Source of the DNA: Acanthornis magna
Taxonomy: Eukaryota > Chordata > Aves > Passeriformes > Acanthizidae
Direction of reading: 5' to 3'
Assembly: GCA_036785705.1 (NCBI GenBank)
Contig: JAWUZG010000135.1
Coordinates: forward strand, 2,604,001 to 2,668,000
Length of the DNA: 64,000 nt
Shown here: positions 33,620 to 43,333 of the stretch, one piece after another
How positions within the stretch are numbered: the stretch's first letter is position 1
Layout: every line of letters starts with the position of its first letter
Notes under the pieces: generated by a model
What the model was told of the DNA's origin: nothing
Database searches by the model: none
What the model saw: only the letters and a program-made list of their open reading frames with translations
Program-made: the position numbers and the translations under genes

Positions 33620-33682
33620 TTACACTGGAAGGTCACAGAAGATAAAAGGACTCAATGTGTACTCAAGGGCAAATCAGAACAG
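33620..33682 (+). pseudogene. SEMA4D: SEMA4D exon 3
   Basis: Acceptor TTTCACTTAG, donor GTATGT. It encodes LHWKVTEDKRTQCVLKGKSE plus Q; human has VYWKVSEDKKAKCAEKGKSK. The conserved Cys and WKV are present. Confidence 0.9.
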
Positions 33683-36027
33683 GTATGTACTTTTATTGAA
33701 AGTTGAGAAAGATCTTACACATTTTACTTCAAGAGGAGTGACGTTAAAAGAAGAAATTGTCCAACTGTTTGAAATTAAAATGTCAAGATAATCACTTAAA
33801 TTTTTTTTATTAACTTGAGCGTTAGAAACAATGCTTAGTCTTTTTTTAAAAATTCTTAGTTCTTCATTTTTTGTTGTTGAATATTATTTGAATGTTCGAA
33901 AACATGAACACACCATGATGTGTGCTTAACGTTCATGGTTTTCCATTAAGACAATAAAAGATACAGCTTTCACTGAAGTAATTGATAGCAACTGTTGTGT
34001 TTTGTTACTGCAATAATTCCGTCAACGCATTTGATTTAACGGAATGAATGATTAATTTGAAATGCTTTGCTTTAGAGCATAGGGGCTTTTTATTAGGCCA
34101 GTGTATTTTTTCACTAAGTGTAGATCCGTGTGTTGTGTTGCTTGGCGGGTGTGACTCAGAGAGCAGCCAGACCTGCCAGCTCGGCAGAGTCCCGTGGTGT
34201 TTGTGGGAACCACCGACTCCGCATGACTGCCAGGAGCTGGCCTGCTCCTTTTGCCTCTCTGTGGAGATGATTTACTCGAGCTAGTTGTATGTGGATGTAC
34301 CTTTCTGTTTTGTAATACTACTTCATTTAGTGTATTTGTGCAATACCACTCATGCAGTAAAGCAGGGATTTGCTGGGCAAGACTGATGGTCAGGCCTTTA
34401 GCACAGGTTTGAAAGTAGAAGTCTGCAAGTGCTATGAATACAAAAAGCAGACCTACTCTGCACTTGAGGGATGTGATGCTCGAACTTGCAGCTTCTTTGG
34501 TTCACACTGTTAAAAAACCCCAAATGCTGCATGCAGGCCTGATAGTTCCCCTGCATTCGTATGCTTCATCAGGGTGGAAGTGGCTCTCTCCCTCTGACTA
34601 GTGACTTCTTTTCCTTGACTGTGCACTGGTGACCATCAGGACATTATTGGTACATGAGGTGTGGCAGGCATTTAAGGTCTGTTTCCTCCTTGTCTATCTC
34701 TTCAGGATGGGATCAGAGAATATTATTTTTGTTTTCCAGTTCAGTTGGGGTTGCTACTAGTAATACTCACATACAGCTGTGATGAATATGAGATACGATT
34801 TTCTCTTCTATGTATGTGCATATGTTTAGCAGACTGTCTGTGAATCTCCACAAGTTCTCTCAGAAATTATTGGGGTATACTGCAGATCCCATTAATACAT
34901 CTATTGACAGAGCTCTGAATTAATTTTCTTTTATTTTTTCCTGCTCCCAGTTTAGCAACTGACACTTACTGCCAGCCATGCTTTTTCCTCACTATACTTC
35001 TGACCTTCTAGGAGTCAAGTTTATGTTGTAGCCATGATGTTTTGCACAGCGCAATAGTTTCAAAAGAGTCAAGGTATTAAGCCACTACTCCTATTTCTTA
35101 CACTTCTCACTTACAGTTCTCTCCCCCACCCATCAGCACTGTGCTGTATAATGCCAGCAGAAAGCATTCATGAAGCTGTTCAAGGGCCTGGTCTGGCAGA
35201 AAACTGGTTTTACTCTCTTCCCCCCCTGCAGTTTTCTCCCATACAGTCACAGAAATACCTAGTTTGTCTCATGAGAAGGAACAGTAAGGCCAGAGCTTAA
35301 ACTTGCTTAAGAAGTCCGTGGAACAACAGTTCAGTGTTGGGATCTGGCAGTGTACCAGCAAGAATTAAGGGCTGTTGTTGATTCTGGGTTTTTTCACTCT
35401 TTTTAAGTGGGTGTTTGGAGTTGTTTTACTTCATAATTATTCTGAATTTTTATTGTATCCTTTATTAAGGGTTTTGCTCAAACTCCTTGTTCTATTTTAG
35501 AGCAAAAGATATTAAGGAGCTTCCTTGGATGATATCAAGGACTGGGAAAAAAGAAAAAAGGATGGCTCTAAGTGACAAAGCTTTGTAGCTAATTTAAGGG
35601 TATCAGAGGTTTTGCACTTAGGAAACAACCTTGGCTGTCGCTGTTTCATCGAGGTGTACAAGGGCTGACAAAGTCCAAAAGTCCCTTCACATTTAGCTCG
35701 TTGTTCCCATGGATTGGATGTGTGTTTGGAGCTTGTCCTTCCATCAAACAGGGGATGGACCCTGCTGAGCATGGTACCCTGCTAGGGTAATGTGGCAGCT
35801 GCCCACTCCTGGCTGGAGGAAACAGCTGCTGCAGGATTGATTAGAGTTCCTGGAGACTGTGGGGAGATGGTGTCCCAACGTCACGTGTGTGTCACGCGGG
35901 CTCGCCGCTGTGATGTGGCACAAGTCGTGGCGATGGACGAGCTGGCAGCACATTGTTTGTTTATGTTGGAATGTGGAGACTGTGGTTTGTCAGAGCTAGC
36001 CCTTTCCTCATCCTCTGTTGTTGTTCT
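33683..36027. other. SEMA4D intron 3
   Basis: AT-rich intron without recognisable coding or transposon sequence up to the solo LTR at 36,028. Confidence 0.5.
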
Positions 36028-36300
36028 GATTTTCTGATATTCGTGGAGGTTCGCGGAAGCTCGCAGGGAAGTCAGGCAGGCAGCACACAAGATGGCGAAA
36101 AGAGAAACTTTATTTACAAGAACTTCTTTATATATCCATTAATAGTCTAATAATTATTGGCCGATAGTTTTTCCACCCCCTATAATGATTGGTTACAATG
36201 CTGAAGTGTCCAGTACCAAAACAATGAGATTAGAAAGCACAAGAATGCAAGTTATCTCTATTCTCCATGAGAAAGAAGAGAAAGATTTTAAAACACTGCA
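36028..36300 (-). mobile_element. Solo LTR, copy 1, abutting SEMA4D exon 4
   Basis: 273 bp from TG (36,028) to CA (36,300), with an AATAAA on the minus strand (in AACTTTATTTACA) and a TATATA stretch. The same element occurs at 42,605 with about 90 percent identity by eye. It ends 17 bp before SEMA4D exon 4. No target-site duplication is obvious. Confidence 0.85.
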
Positions 36301-36317
36301 ACTCCACTCTGTTACAG

Positions 36318-36416
36318 ATGGAGTGTCGTAATTACGTGCATGTCTTGCAACAGCTGAATGATACTTTTCTCTACGTGTGTGGAACTAACGCATTTCGGCC
36401 AAGGTGTGATTACCTG
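36318..36416 (+). pseudogene. SEMA4D: SEMA4D exon 4
   Basis: It encodes MECRNYVHVLQQLNDTFLYV then CGTNAFRPRCDYL, the strongly conserved sema CxNYIR...CGTNAFxPxC block, with donor GTAAGA. The acceptor GTTACAG is preceded by only about 17 bp before the end of an LTR insertion (36,028-36,300), so its original branch region has been replaced. Confidence 0.93.
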
Positions 36417-37538
36417 GTAAGAAATGTACCTATGTTTTGACCCAGCAGCAGCTGCAACTTCAAAGCAGCTCAGGTAAACAGAGTTAGTCTCCATTCCCGA
36501 AACTCTTCACTGCTGGTTGTAAGATTAGGAGCATTTATTGCACTGTCCCACCATAATGGTGGAGTATGGAAATAAGCTGCACTGCTCCTTTTTCAGACCA
36601 CTCAATGAATGATTGATTCATCTTGTCTAACTGCAGATTTACTTTCTTTTAGCTTTTATAATTCTTTGTGTTTTGTGTGTTAGCATGAAACCAGTTACTA
36701 AACCTGAAATGACATTGTTTGCAACTTCCACCCATAACCAAATCTCCCTGAAATTTCTCAGATTCCTGTCTCTGCTTGTCTCTGCTCCTGGCTGTGCCAA
36801 AGATTTGTAGTGTTGAATCCTTCAAAATGAAGTCTTGGCCCAAAATTAAAACTTTTTTCTCACTGCTGACTCTTGTATCATTTTCCTTACTGCAGCTCTC
36901 AGCAATTTGAAAACTGAGAAATCTTGTAATTCTTTGTGCCTTTAGCTTCCAGTGTCTTCATTACACAGTAAAACTGATTACTTCCCCAGCACTGTGGCTA
37001 CAGTTCAGCTTGCTGATCCTCATTCTCTTGATTTCTGAGGGATTTATGAAGTAGCAGCCAAAGTACTCTGTTGCTTTTTAAAGCCTAGTTGGATTACGCC
37101 TATCTCACAAATTTAACATCATCTCAAAAATTGCTAAATCCACCTCAGAAAGCCTTCTTAATTTCTAAGACTCTCCATTTTTTTTTCAGACTAATTCAAT
37201 AATTACCAGTTCTTTCTACGTATCAGTTAACTTCTCTGCCTTTCCTGCTGTCTGGCTTTTTTGAATGCTCTTTCTTGAGGTCTGTCTGGATTTAACTTTT
37301 CATCTTTTGCTCTTTTCTCCTTCCACCCTCACAAATTATAGGATCACATTTCTTCTATGTGGGAGAAAATAAGATTTTCTGAAAGCACATATGTCTTTCA
37401 TAATTTGACACAAAATGCCTTTGATGCTGGAAGTTGATGATATAGCTCATTATTTAGTGTTTAGTGTTCAGTTAACTTTGCGCAAGTTGAGTTGCTGAAA
37501 GAAAAAAGTGCTAATAGCTGTATTGTGGTTTTCAACAG

Positions 37539-37632
37539 AATTTAATTTCATTTGGACTTGGAGGTAAAAATGAAGATGGTAGGGGCAGATGTCCATTTGA
37601 TCCTGCTCACAGCTACACGTCTGTTATGGTTG
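37539..37632 (+). pseudogene. SEMA4D: SEMA4D exon 5
   Basis: Acceptor TTCAACAG, donor GTAAGT. It encodes NLISFGLGGKNEDGRGRCPF and DPAHSYTSVMV; GKGRCPFDPAHSYTSVMV is near invariant in SEMA4D. Confidence 0.93.
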
Positions 37633-38567
37633 GTAAGTTCAGACTTTGCATTCCTTCTTATGTTTCGAAAATGTTTTATCTTTTCCACTGTCACCATCCA
37701 GTCTGTCATTATCAAAATGGTAGCTTGCATCTGTATTTTTTGTCTTTATTTTAAAGTATAGACATTAAAATACTTACATAGTCAACCTTAGCATCTTTCT
37801 TAAAAGGAGAACTTCAAACTCTAGGTTGTTTTGGAAGCAACTTCTAAAATACTAATTTTCAAACTGTATTTCCTGGTGTTAAAGATATTTAATTCAGAGA
37901 GTCTAAATGTGCTTAGAGTGCCCTTGTAGTATCAATTACTGTGATTTCAGTAAATATAACAAGTAGTATTGTTATCTGTCCTGAAGGCATGCGACAGAAT
38001 AGGGAAGCGAGGTATTTATTGCATGTGTACTTACTGCATGGAAACTCGCCGCTGAATCTTGATTGGGGAAGGCAGAATTTGTGGCTTTACCTGAGTGTCT
38101 CACGGTCATAAGAGAGAAGCTCAACTTAGCATGAAATGGGAAATAAGAAAAAGAAACAAACATGCTCCCTGCATTGTGCCTAAATTTGTACAAGTCAAGT
38201 TTGAATAATGGTGGCATAGAAAGAGAGGAAAATAATTACAGACTTCTGATGCATTTAAGTAAATCTGCATGTGTTTACATAAATGGTAGGTTTTCATGTT
38301 AAGTGTTAAAGTCCCACAAAAACAACGTTGACTTTTGTCAGTTCTAGTGTTAGAGCAATAATAATAATAAACCCAAGTGTGGAAGTGTTAGGCTTGAGAG
38401 TGATCGGCAGAAATATAAACATAAAAGACATGTCTAGGGCAATTCAGAGGGAATCCATGTTTATTTTTTCTTGTGGGAAGTTTAAACATAGATAGACTCA
38501 CCAAATATTTATGTACCCTTTTTGGTATCTAGTCCATAAGTTCAATTCTTTTGGTTTTGTGTTGAAG

Positions 38568-38681
38568 ATGAGGAGCTTTATTCTGGGACTTCTAACAATT
38601 TGTTGGGAAGTGAACCTATTATTTCACAGCACTCTCGTCGAAGCTCTCTGAGAACAGAGTATCCAATACCTTGGCTTAATG
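38568..38681 (+). pseudogene. SEMA4D: SEMA4D exon 6
   Basis: Acceptor GTTGAAG, donor GTAAGT. It encodes DEELYSGTSNNLLGSEPIIS, then LRTEYPIPWLN. Human YNFLG is NNLLG here; otherwise collinear. Confidence 0.93.
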
Positions 38682-39538
38682 GTAAGTGGGCATGAGAAGT
38701 GTCCCAAACAAGTTCCTTTTCCTTCTTCAACACCACGGGTATAGCGTATGTATCTTAGCTGGCTAAGGAGCAATCGTCAGGTGTCTCAAAGAGATGGATT
38801 TTGGTGTGCTGGCCTACACTGTGCGTGTGTGCCCTCGTGCATGCCATCAAGAGCTTTTATTTTGAAATTTCAGGATTTTTATCGGCATTGATGATGAAAA
38901 CAGCTTCAGAATAGACACACTTCAACTTGACATGAACGGTTTATTTCTTTTCTGCTTGTTTATCCTTGCAATAATGCAGTTTGGTTATGATACAGGAAGG
39001 AATAGAATGGTTTTGCTCTTGAATTGGTTCTCAAATTGAGCTGATCATGGTTCTTGGCTCTTTCAGTTCCTGAATTTCAAAATTCACTGAGTTTTGTGGT
39101 TGCTCAGAGGCTTGAGGCTTTGTGCCAAAAAGGACCAAAATCATGATCATTGTGTCCAAAAAGGATAGGATTGGACAGAGGCAGGCAAAGGAGGGTTGCC
39201 TTTGCAGGCCCATTAGAAAACCACATTTGAATGTGGCCTGAAAAATGATGAGGTAATGAGCTGTCACATCATAGGTATCTCTCAGGTATCTTAGTGCTAT
39301 CACATAGGTTTTAGGGGTTTTTGTTTTTTTTCTGTTTGTTTTCTGGTGGTTTGGTTTTTGTTTGGAAATGCTCTTCATATTGTGAACAGCAAAATGTGTA
39401 GGCAGGTCAGTGACTGGAGAGGAGGTAAATGCAATGTGGAGTTTGGAGTTTGGGCGAAAGACAATTTCTGAGGGTCTTGGAGGGAATCAAGTTAGTAGTC
39501 ACCTACAGAATAGAAAATACTTCTGTTTGTATCTCTAG

Positions 39539-39690
39539 AGCCCAGCTTTGTTTTTGCTAATGTGGTAAGAGCAGATCCAAACAGCACAGATGGAGAAGAC
39601 GACAAGATATACTTCTTTTTCACTGAGGTGTCTGTGGAGTATGAATTCATTGGAAAATTGATGATTCCAAGAAGAGCTAGAGTATGCAAG
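39539..39690 (+). pseudogene. SEMA4D: SEMA4D exon 7
   Basis: Acceptor ATCTCTAG, donor GTGGGA. It encodes [15 protein letters not shown], then [20 protein letters not shown] and [24 protein letters not shown] is a hallmark of the sema propeller. Frame intact. Confidence 0.93.
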
Positions 39691-41028
39691 GTGGGAGATA
39701 GTTCCATTTACTTTTACTGTATCTCTTAGAATCTTGTGTGTGTGTTAAAAAGTATTCATTCTTGTGGACTTACTGCCATGTAAATGGAAGTGATTGAATT
39801 TGGTGAATTTTAATGAATGAGGAGTTCCAATCAGGTCGTCAGAACTGAGAAAGCCAAATGGTTGCTTTGTGAATAAATACTTGATCTATTTTTCACAGTT
39901 GTGAAATTTCGGTACATCTGGGGGTTCTGCTCTCCTCTGGGAGAAAACAAAGCAACCGTGACAAAGAAAACAAAGCAACCGTTTTCCCAACAGCAAATTT
40001 ATCTGGCTGTTTCGTTTTTATGAGGTTAGAAGTTTTATTTTGACTTTACTGTTTTGTAGTTAAACAGGGAAGTCAAAACATCAGTAATGAGTTAGTGCCC
40101 TTGAGATTTCCATTAAACAAGGAGCTGGAGGCAGGTTTACATGGGACTTCTTATTATGGCACTCTGCCTACTGACAGCTTGTGCACACTTTCAGAGGGGG
40201 AGTATTGTGAAATATGAGAGCTTCATTTATTGTGTTATTCTGTATTTCAGACTGTTGTTTGAAATGGAAATTGGTGGCAGGTTGTAAATCTATAAGCACT
40301 TACACTTAATTGTTTTAATAAATTTTGCAGATTTCCTTTAATACATTGCATATACAATTGGGTAATGAGTGGAAATATTAAATGGAAATATGAATACTGT
40401 TTCAACATACATTGAAATCTCTCTTTTAGAGACGTATCAGAGCTACAGGTCAATTATCAAACATTTTGAAACATTTCTAGTCAATAGATCTTAACTTCTT
40501 TATGCTTTGGTACCTGCAAATCCTTAATAAAGATGGTAACTGCTAGAAGGATTAAACCATTGCTGGATTTCTTCCAATGAAATTATCAATGTCAGGCAAG
40601 TTTTAAGGCATACTGCAGCATTAGAATTTAAATCAGTTTTGATGTCACAGAACAAATGCAATATTACCTATTTCTCTTAAAGGACAGTATAATACTTCCA
40701 TGCTTGTTTTACTTTTTTCCTAATGATGCATCTCCCATCTCAGCTTTTTTGAGTGTTGCTGAGGTATGTTCTTCATTAACGCTCGTATTTCATCTTCCCT
40801 GTGCGTGCGATAGAAATAATTTTGCGTTATTTTTGTTGAATCAATTTTCCTGTAGCTTTCATCCTGTTCTGTTTGTGGATGTGTGAACATTTATTGATGT
40901 TGCTAGAGATGAAATGTTACAAAACACCAGGGCTTAGTAATTAAGCCACTGTACAGCAGTGGTTCTTAAATGCAAAAATACTGCTAGCACTCCTCACAAA
41001 CACCTTTTTATTTTTTTAATATCATAAG

Positions 41029-41204
41029 AGGGACCGAGGAGGATTAAGGACCTTGCAGAAAAAATGGACTTCCTTTCTCAAGGCCAGACTGATTTGTACA
41101 ATCCCTGATAAGAATTTAATTTTCAATGTTATCAATGATGTTTTTATTGTCAAATCTCCAACTTTGAAGGAGCCAGTGATATATGGAGTCTTCACCCCAC
41201 AACT
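41029..41204 (+). pseudogene. SEMA4D: SEMA4D exon 8
   Basis: Acceptor ATATCATAAG, donor GTAAGT. It encodes [39 protein letters not shown] and YGVFTPQL. Human has [20 protein letters not shown]. The Cys and the FTPQ motif are kept. Confidence 0.92.
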
Positions 41205-41332
41205 GTAAGTGTGCTGTAGCCTTTTCCTGTTTAAGTACCTTTCATCTCAGCTGGTTACTACAAGAAAATAATAATTCCTCCTATGTTTTGTTGCGTTTTG
41301 TTTTTTTTCCTAATTTCTTCCTGTACTTACAG

Positions 41333-41492
41333 GAATAATGTGGGGTTGTCAGCAGTGTGTGTGTACAATCTGTCTACTGTAGAAGAGGTTTTCTCAAAAG
41401 GAAAATACATGCAGAGTGGTAGAGTAGAACCATCCCATCATGTAAAGTGGGTATGATACTACGGGGAAATTCCTAATCCTCGGCCTGGTGCA
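41333..41492 (+). pseudogene. SEMA4D: SEMA4D exon 9 with premature stop
   Basis: It encodes [20 protein letters not shown] and [20 protein letters not shown], then TGA at 41,454-41,456, then YYGEIPNPRPGA. Human has Arg at the stop position, so the change is consistent with a CGA-to-TGA transition at a CpG. The frame continues correctly after the stop, and acceptor and donor (GTAAGT) are intact. Confidence 0.92.
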
Positions 41493-42281
41493 GTAAGTTT
41501 CTGTAATCTTGGATCTGATGACTTCTTTTAATGCTCAGTAGTAAACAGACCAGGGAATACTAGTAACCTGCTAATGATTCATTTGTTTGCCCTCACCTGG
41601 TTGCTTCTTGTTGTAAAGACTTTGTAGGAGAACGCTCAAGTGATGTGTTCTGAATTTTTTATTTGGGAATCAAAGTCTTTGGTTTTTTGGGGTTTTTTAA
41701 TTTAGAATTAAGTTATTTGCTGGGTTTGTATTTTCATTATTTTGTTAATAATTTTCTCTGTGAAATAGAATTTAATATACACTAGCAACATCATAAACCT
41801 TTTAGTTCAGATGAAAAGAAGGATAGCAATTATTGCGTTGTCTCAGTAGAGCCAGCACGTTTATCCGGTATAGTGCACTGCTCTGCAAAAGAAAACTTTC
41901 CAACACTGGGTCTCTTTCAGACTTTGCCTACTTCCTTAGTTCCTTACAGTTGTATTGTTGCTAGTGCTTAAAGAGGTGTTGGTTAAAAGTAGGGAAGATG
42001 CATGAGAGCACAGAGGGAATGTTTTTTTAGAATGCATTTTGGACCCAAACGAAAATGTAGTCCAAAGCTCAGGGATTAGTACATCCCAGAAGCCAAAGTG
42101 CAGTGAGAGTTGAGGATCTTCCTCGGTACAAAGAGTGTAGTGTGCAGGTGTGGTTACTGGCCAAAATAATGTGGAGAAGAAAATGCATACAACTGCTGTT
42201 AATTGTCTTTATTTTGTAGGAATAAATGATACAATTTGGTTGTCTCTTTTATTTCCCACCCCCTCTGTGTCCCCCTGCTAG

Positions 42282-42504
42282 TGTATAAACAATGAAGCCA
42301 GAGCATCAAACTACATGAGTTCTCTGAATTTACCAGACAAAACATTGCTGTTTGTTAGACATCATCCGCTAATGGATGACTCAGTGACCCCAGTGGGAGA
42401 CAGACCTTGGCTAGTAAAGCGAGATGTGAAGTGTACACAGATTGTAGTAGACAGAGTCAGAGCACTCAATGGCACCGTCTATGATGTTATGTTCATCGGT
42501 ACAG
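42282..42504 (+). pseudogene. SEMA4D: SEMA4D exon 10
   Basis: Acceptor CCCCCTGCTAG, donor GTGAGT. It encodes [40 protein letters not shown] and [24 protein letters not shown] is a SEMA4D signature. No lesion. Confidence 0.93.
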
Positions 42505-42604
42505 GTGAGTTCTGCAAAACACTTTTTTTCATGGTGCACTGATTGATTTGTTTTCTTAGACAAACTCTTGAGATTTCCATATTTACAGTGTTTTTATGTT
42601 GCTT

Positions 42605-42874
42605 TGATTTTCTGATATTCGTGGAGATTCATGGAAGCTCTCAGGAAAGTCAGGCAGCTCACAAGATGGCAAAAAGAGAAACTTTATTTACAGGAACTTC
42701 TTTATATATCCATTAATAATCTGATAATTATTGGTCGATAGTTTTTCCACCCCCTATAACGATTGGTTACAACACTAGAGCGTCCAGTACCAAAACAATG
42801 AGATTAGAAAGCACAAGAATACAAGTTGTCTCTATTCTCCATGAGAAAGAAGAGAAAGATTTTAAAACAGTGCA
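42605..42874 (-). mobile_element. Solo LTR, copy 2, in SEMA4D intron 10
   Basis: Second copy of the family at 36,028, same orientation, beginning TGATTTTCTGATATTCGTGG and ending AAAACAGTGCA. It sits 100 bp after exon 10. Confidence 0.85.
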
Positions 42875-43217
42875 ATTACACTTTTACACCAGCTGGTGTT
42901 TTTGTTAAAATGTAAGGTGCACAGTAAGTGGACAGTCTTAGGTGATTTGAAAAAGTATTGCAGGAAAAGAACTGCGAAGCTTCAATGAGTTGAGCAAAAC
43001 CACACAATGTCATCCCCAACTGGTCATTCTGTGTACCAAAACGTTATTTCTTGCTCAGAGGTCCTGTTGATGGCAAGTGTAATGGTTGCCTTTGACACAG
43101 AATTATTCACCTGAACAGGAAGCAGATCATTGAGACAACTTACAGCAGTTGTGCAGGCTCTTTTCCTGCCTTTTTGTTTCAAGGATCTTACTTAAACATA
43201 TTGCTCTGTTGTTTCAG

Positions 43218-43333
43218 ATCGAGGAGCCCTGCACAAAGCTATCCGCTATGAAAATGGAATGCGTATTATTGAAGAAACACAGCTTTTTCCAAATTTTGAA
43301 CCAGTCCAAACTCTCTTGCTTTCAGCCAAAACA
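43218..43333 (+). pseudogene. SEMA4D: SEMA4D exon 11, last exon present
   Basis: Acceptor TTGTTTCAG, donor GTAAGT. It encodes [20 protein letters not shown] and [19 protein letters not shown], blade 6-7 of the sema propeller. The next exon (starting GNRFVYAGS in human) was looked for up to 46,285 and not seen. Confidence 0.92.

Larger units (their letters stand above)
24704..43333 (+). pseudogene. SEMA4D: SEMA4D, 5' eleven coding exons, disrupted
   Basis: Eleven exons match semaphorin 4D (CD100), a class 4 transmembrane semaphorin that binds plexin-B1 and CD72. Coordinates: 24704-24797, 32741-32886, 33620-33682, 36318-36416, 37539-37632, 38568-38681, 39539-39690, 41029-41204, 41333-41492, 42282-42504, 43218-43333. 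All splice phases join without frameshift (1,437 nt, 479 codons) and every acceptor and donor is AG/GT. Codon 354 is TGA (41,454-41,456), inside the sema domain. The PSI, Ig, membrane and cytoplasmic exons are absent; ERV-B begins 3 kb after the last exon. Retained introns show a DNA-level duplication or degenerating gametolog, not a retrocopy. Confidence 0.93.

Noticed and set aside
36028..42874. A single provirus bounded by the two related LTRs
   Set aside because: The interval holds SEMA4D exons 4-10 and no retroviral genes; flanks do not share a target-site duplication.
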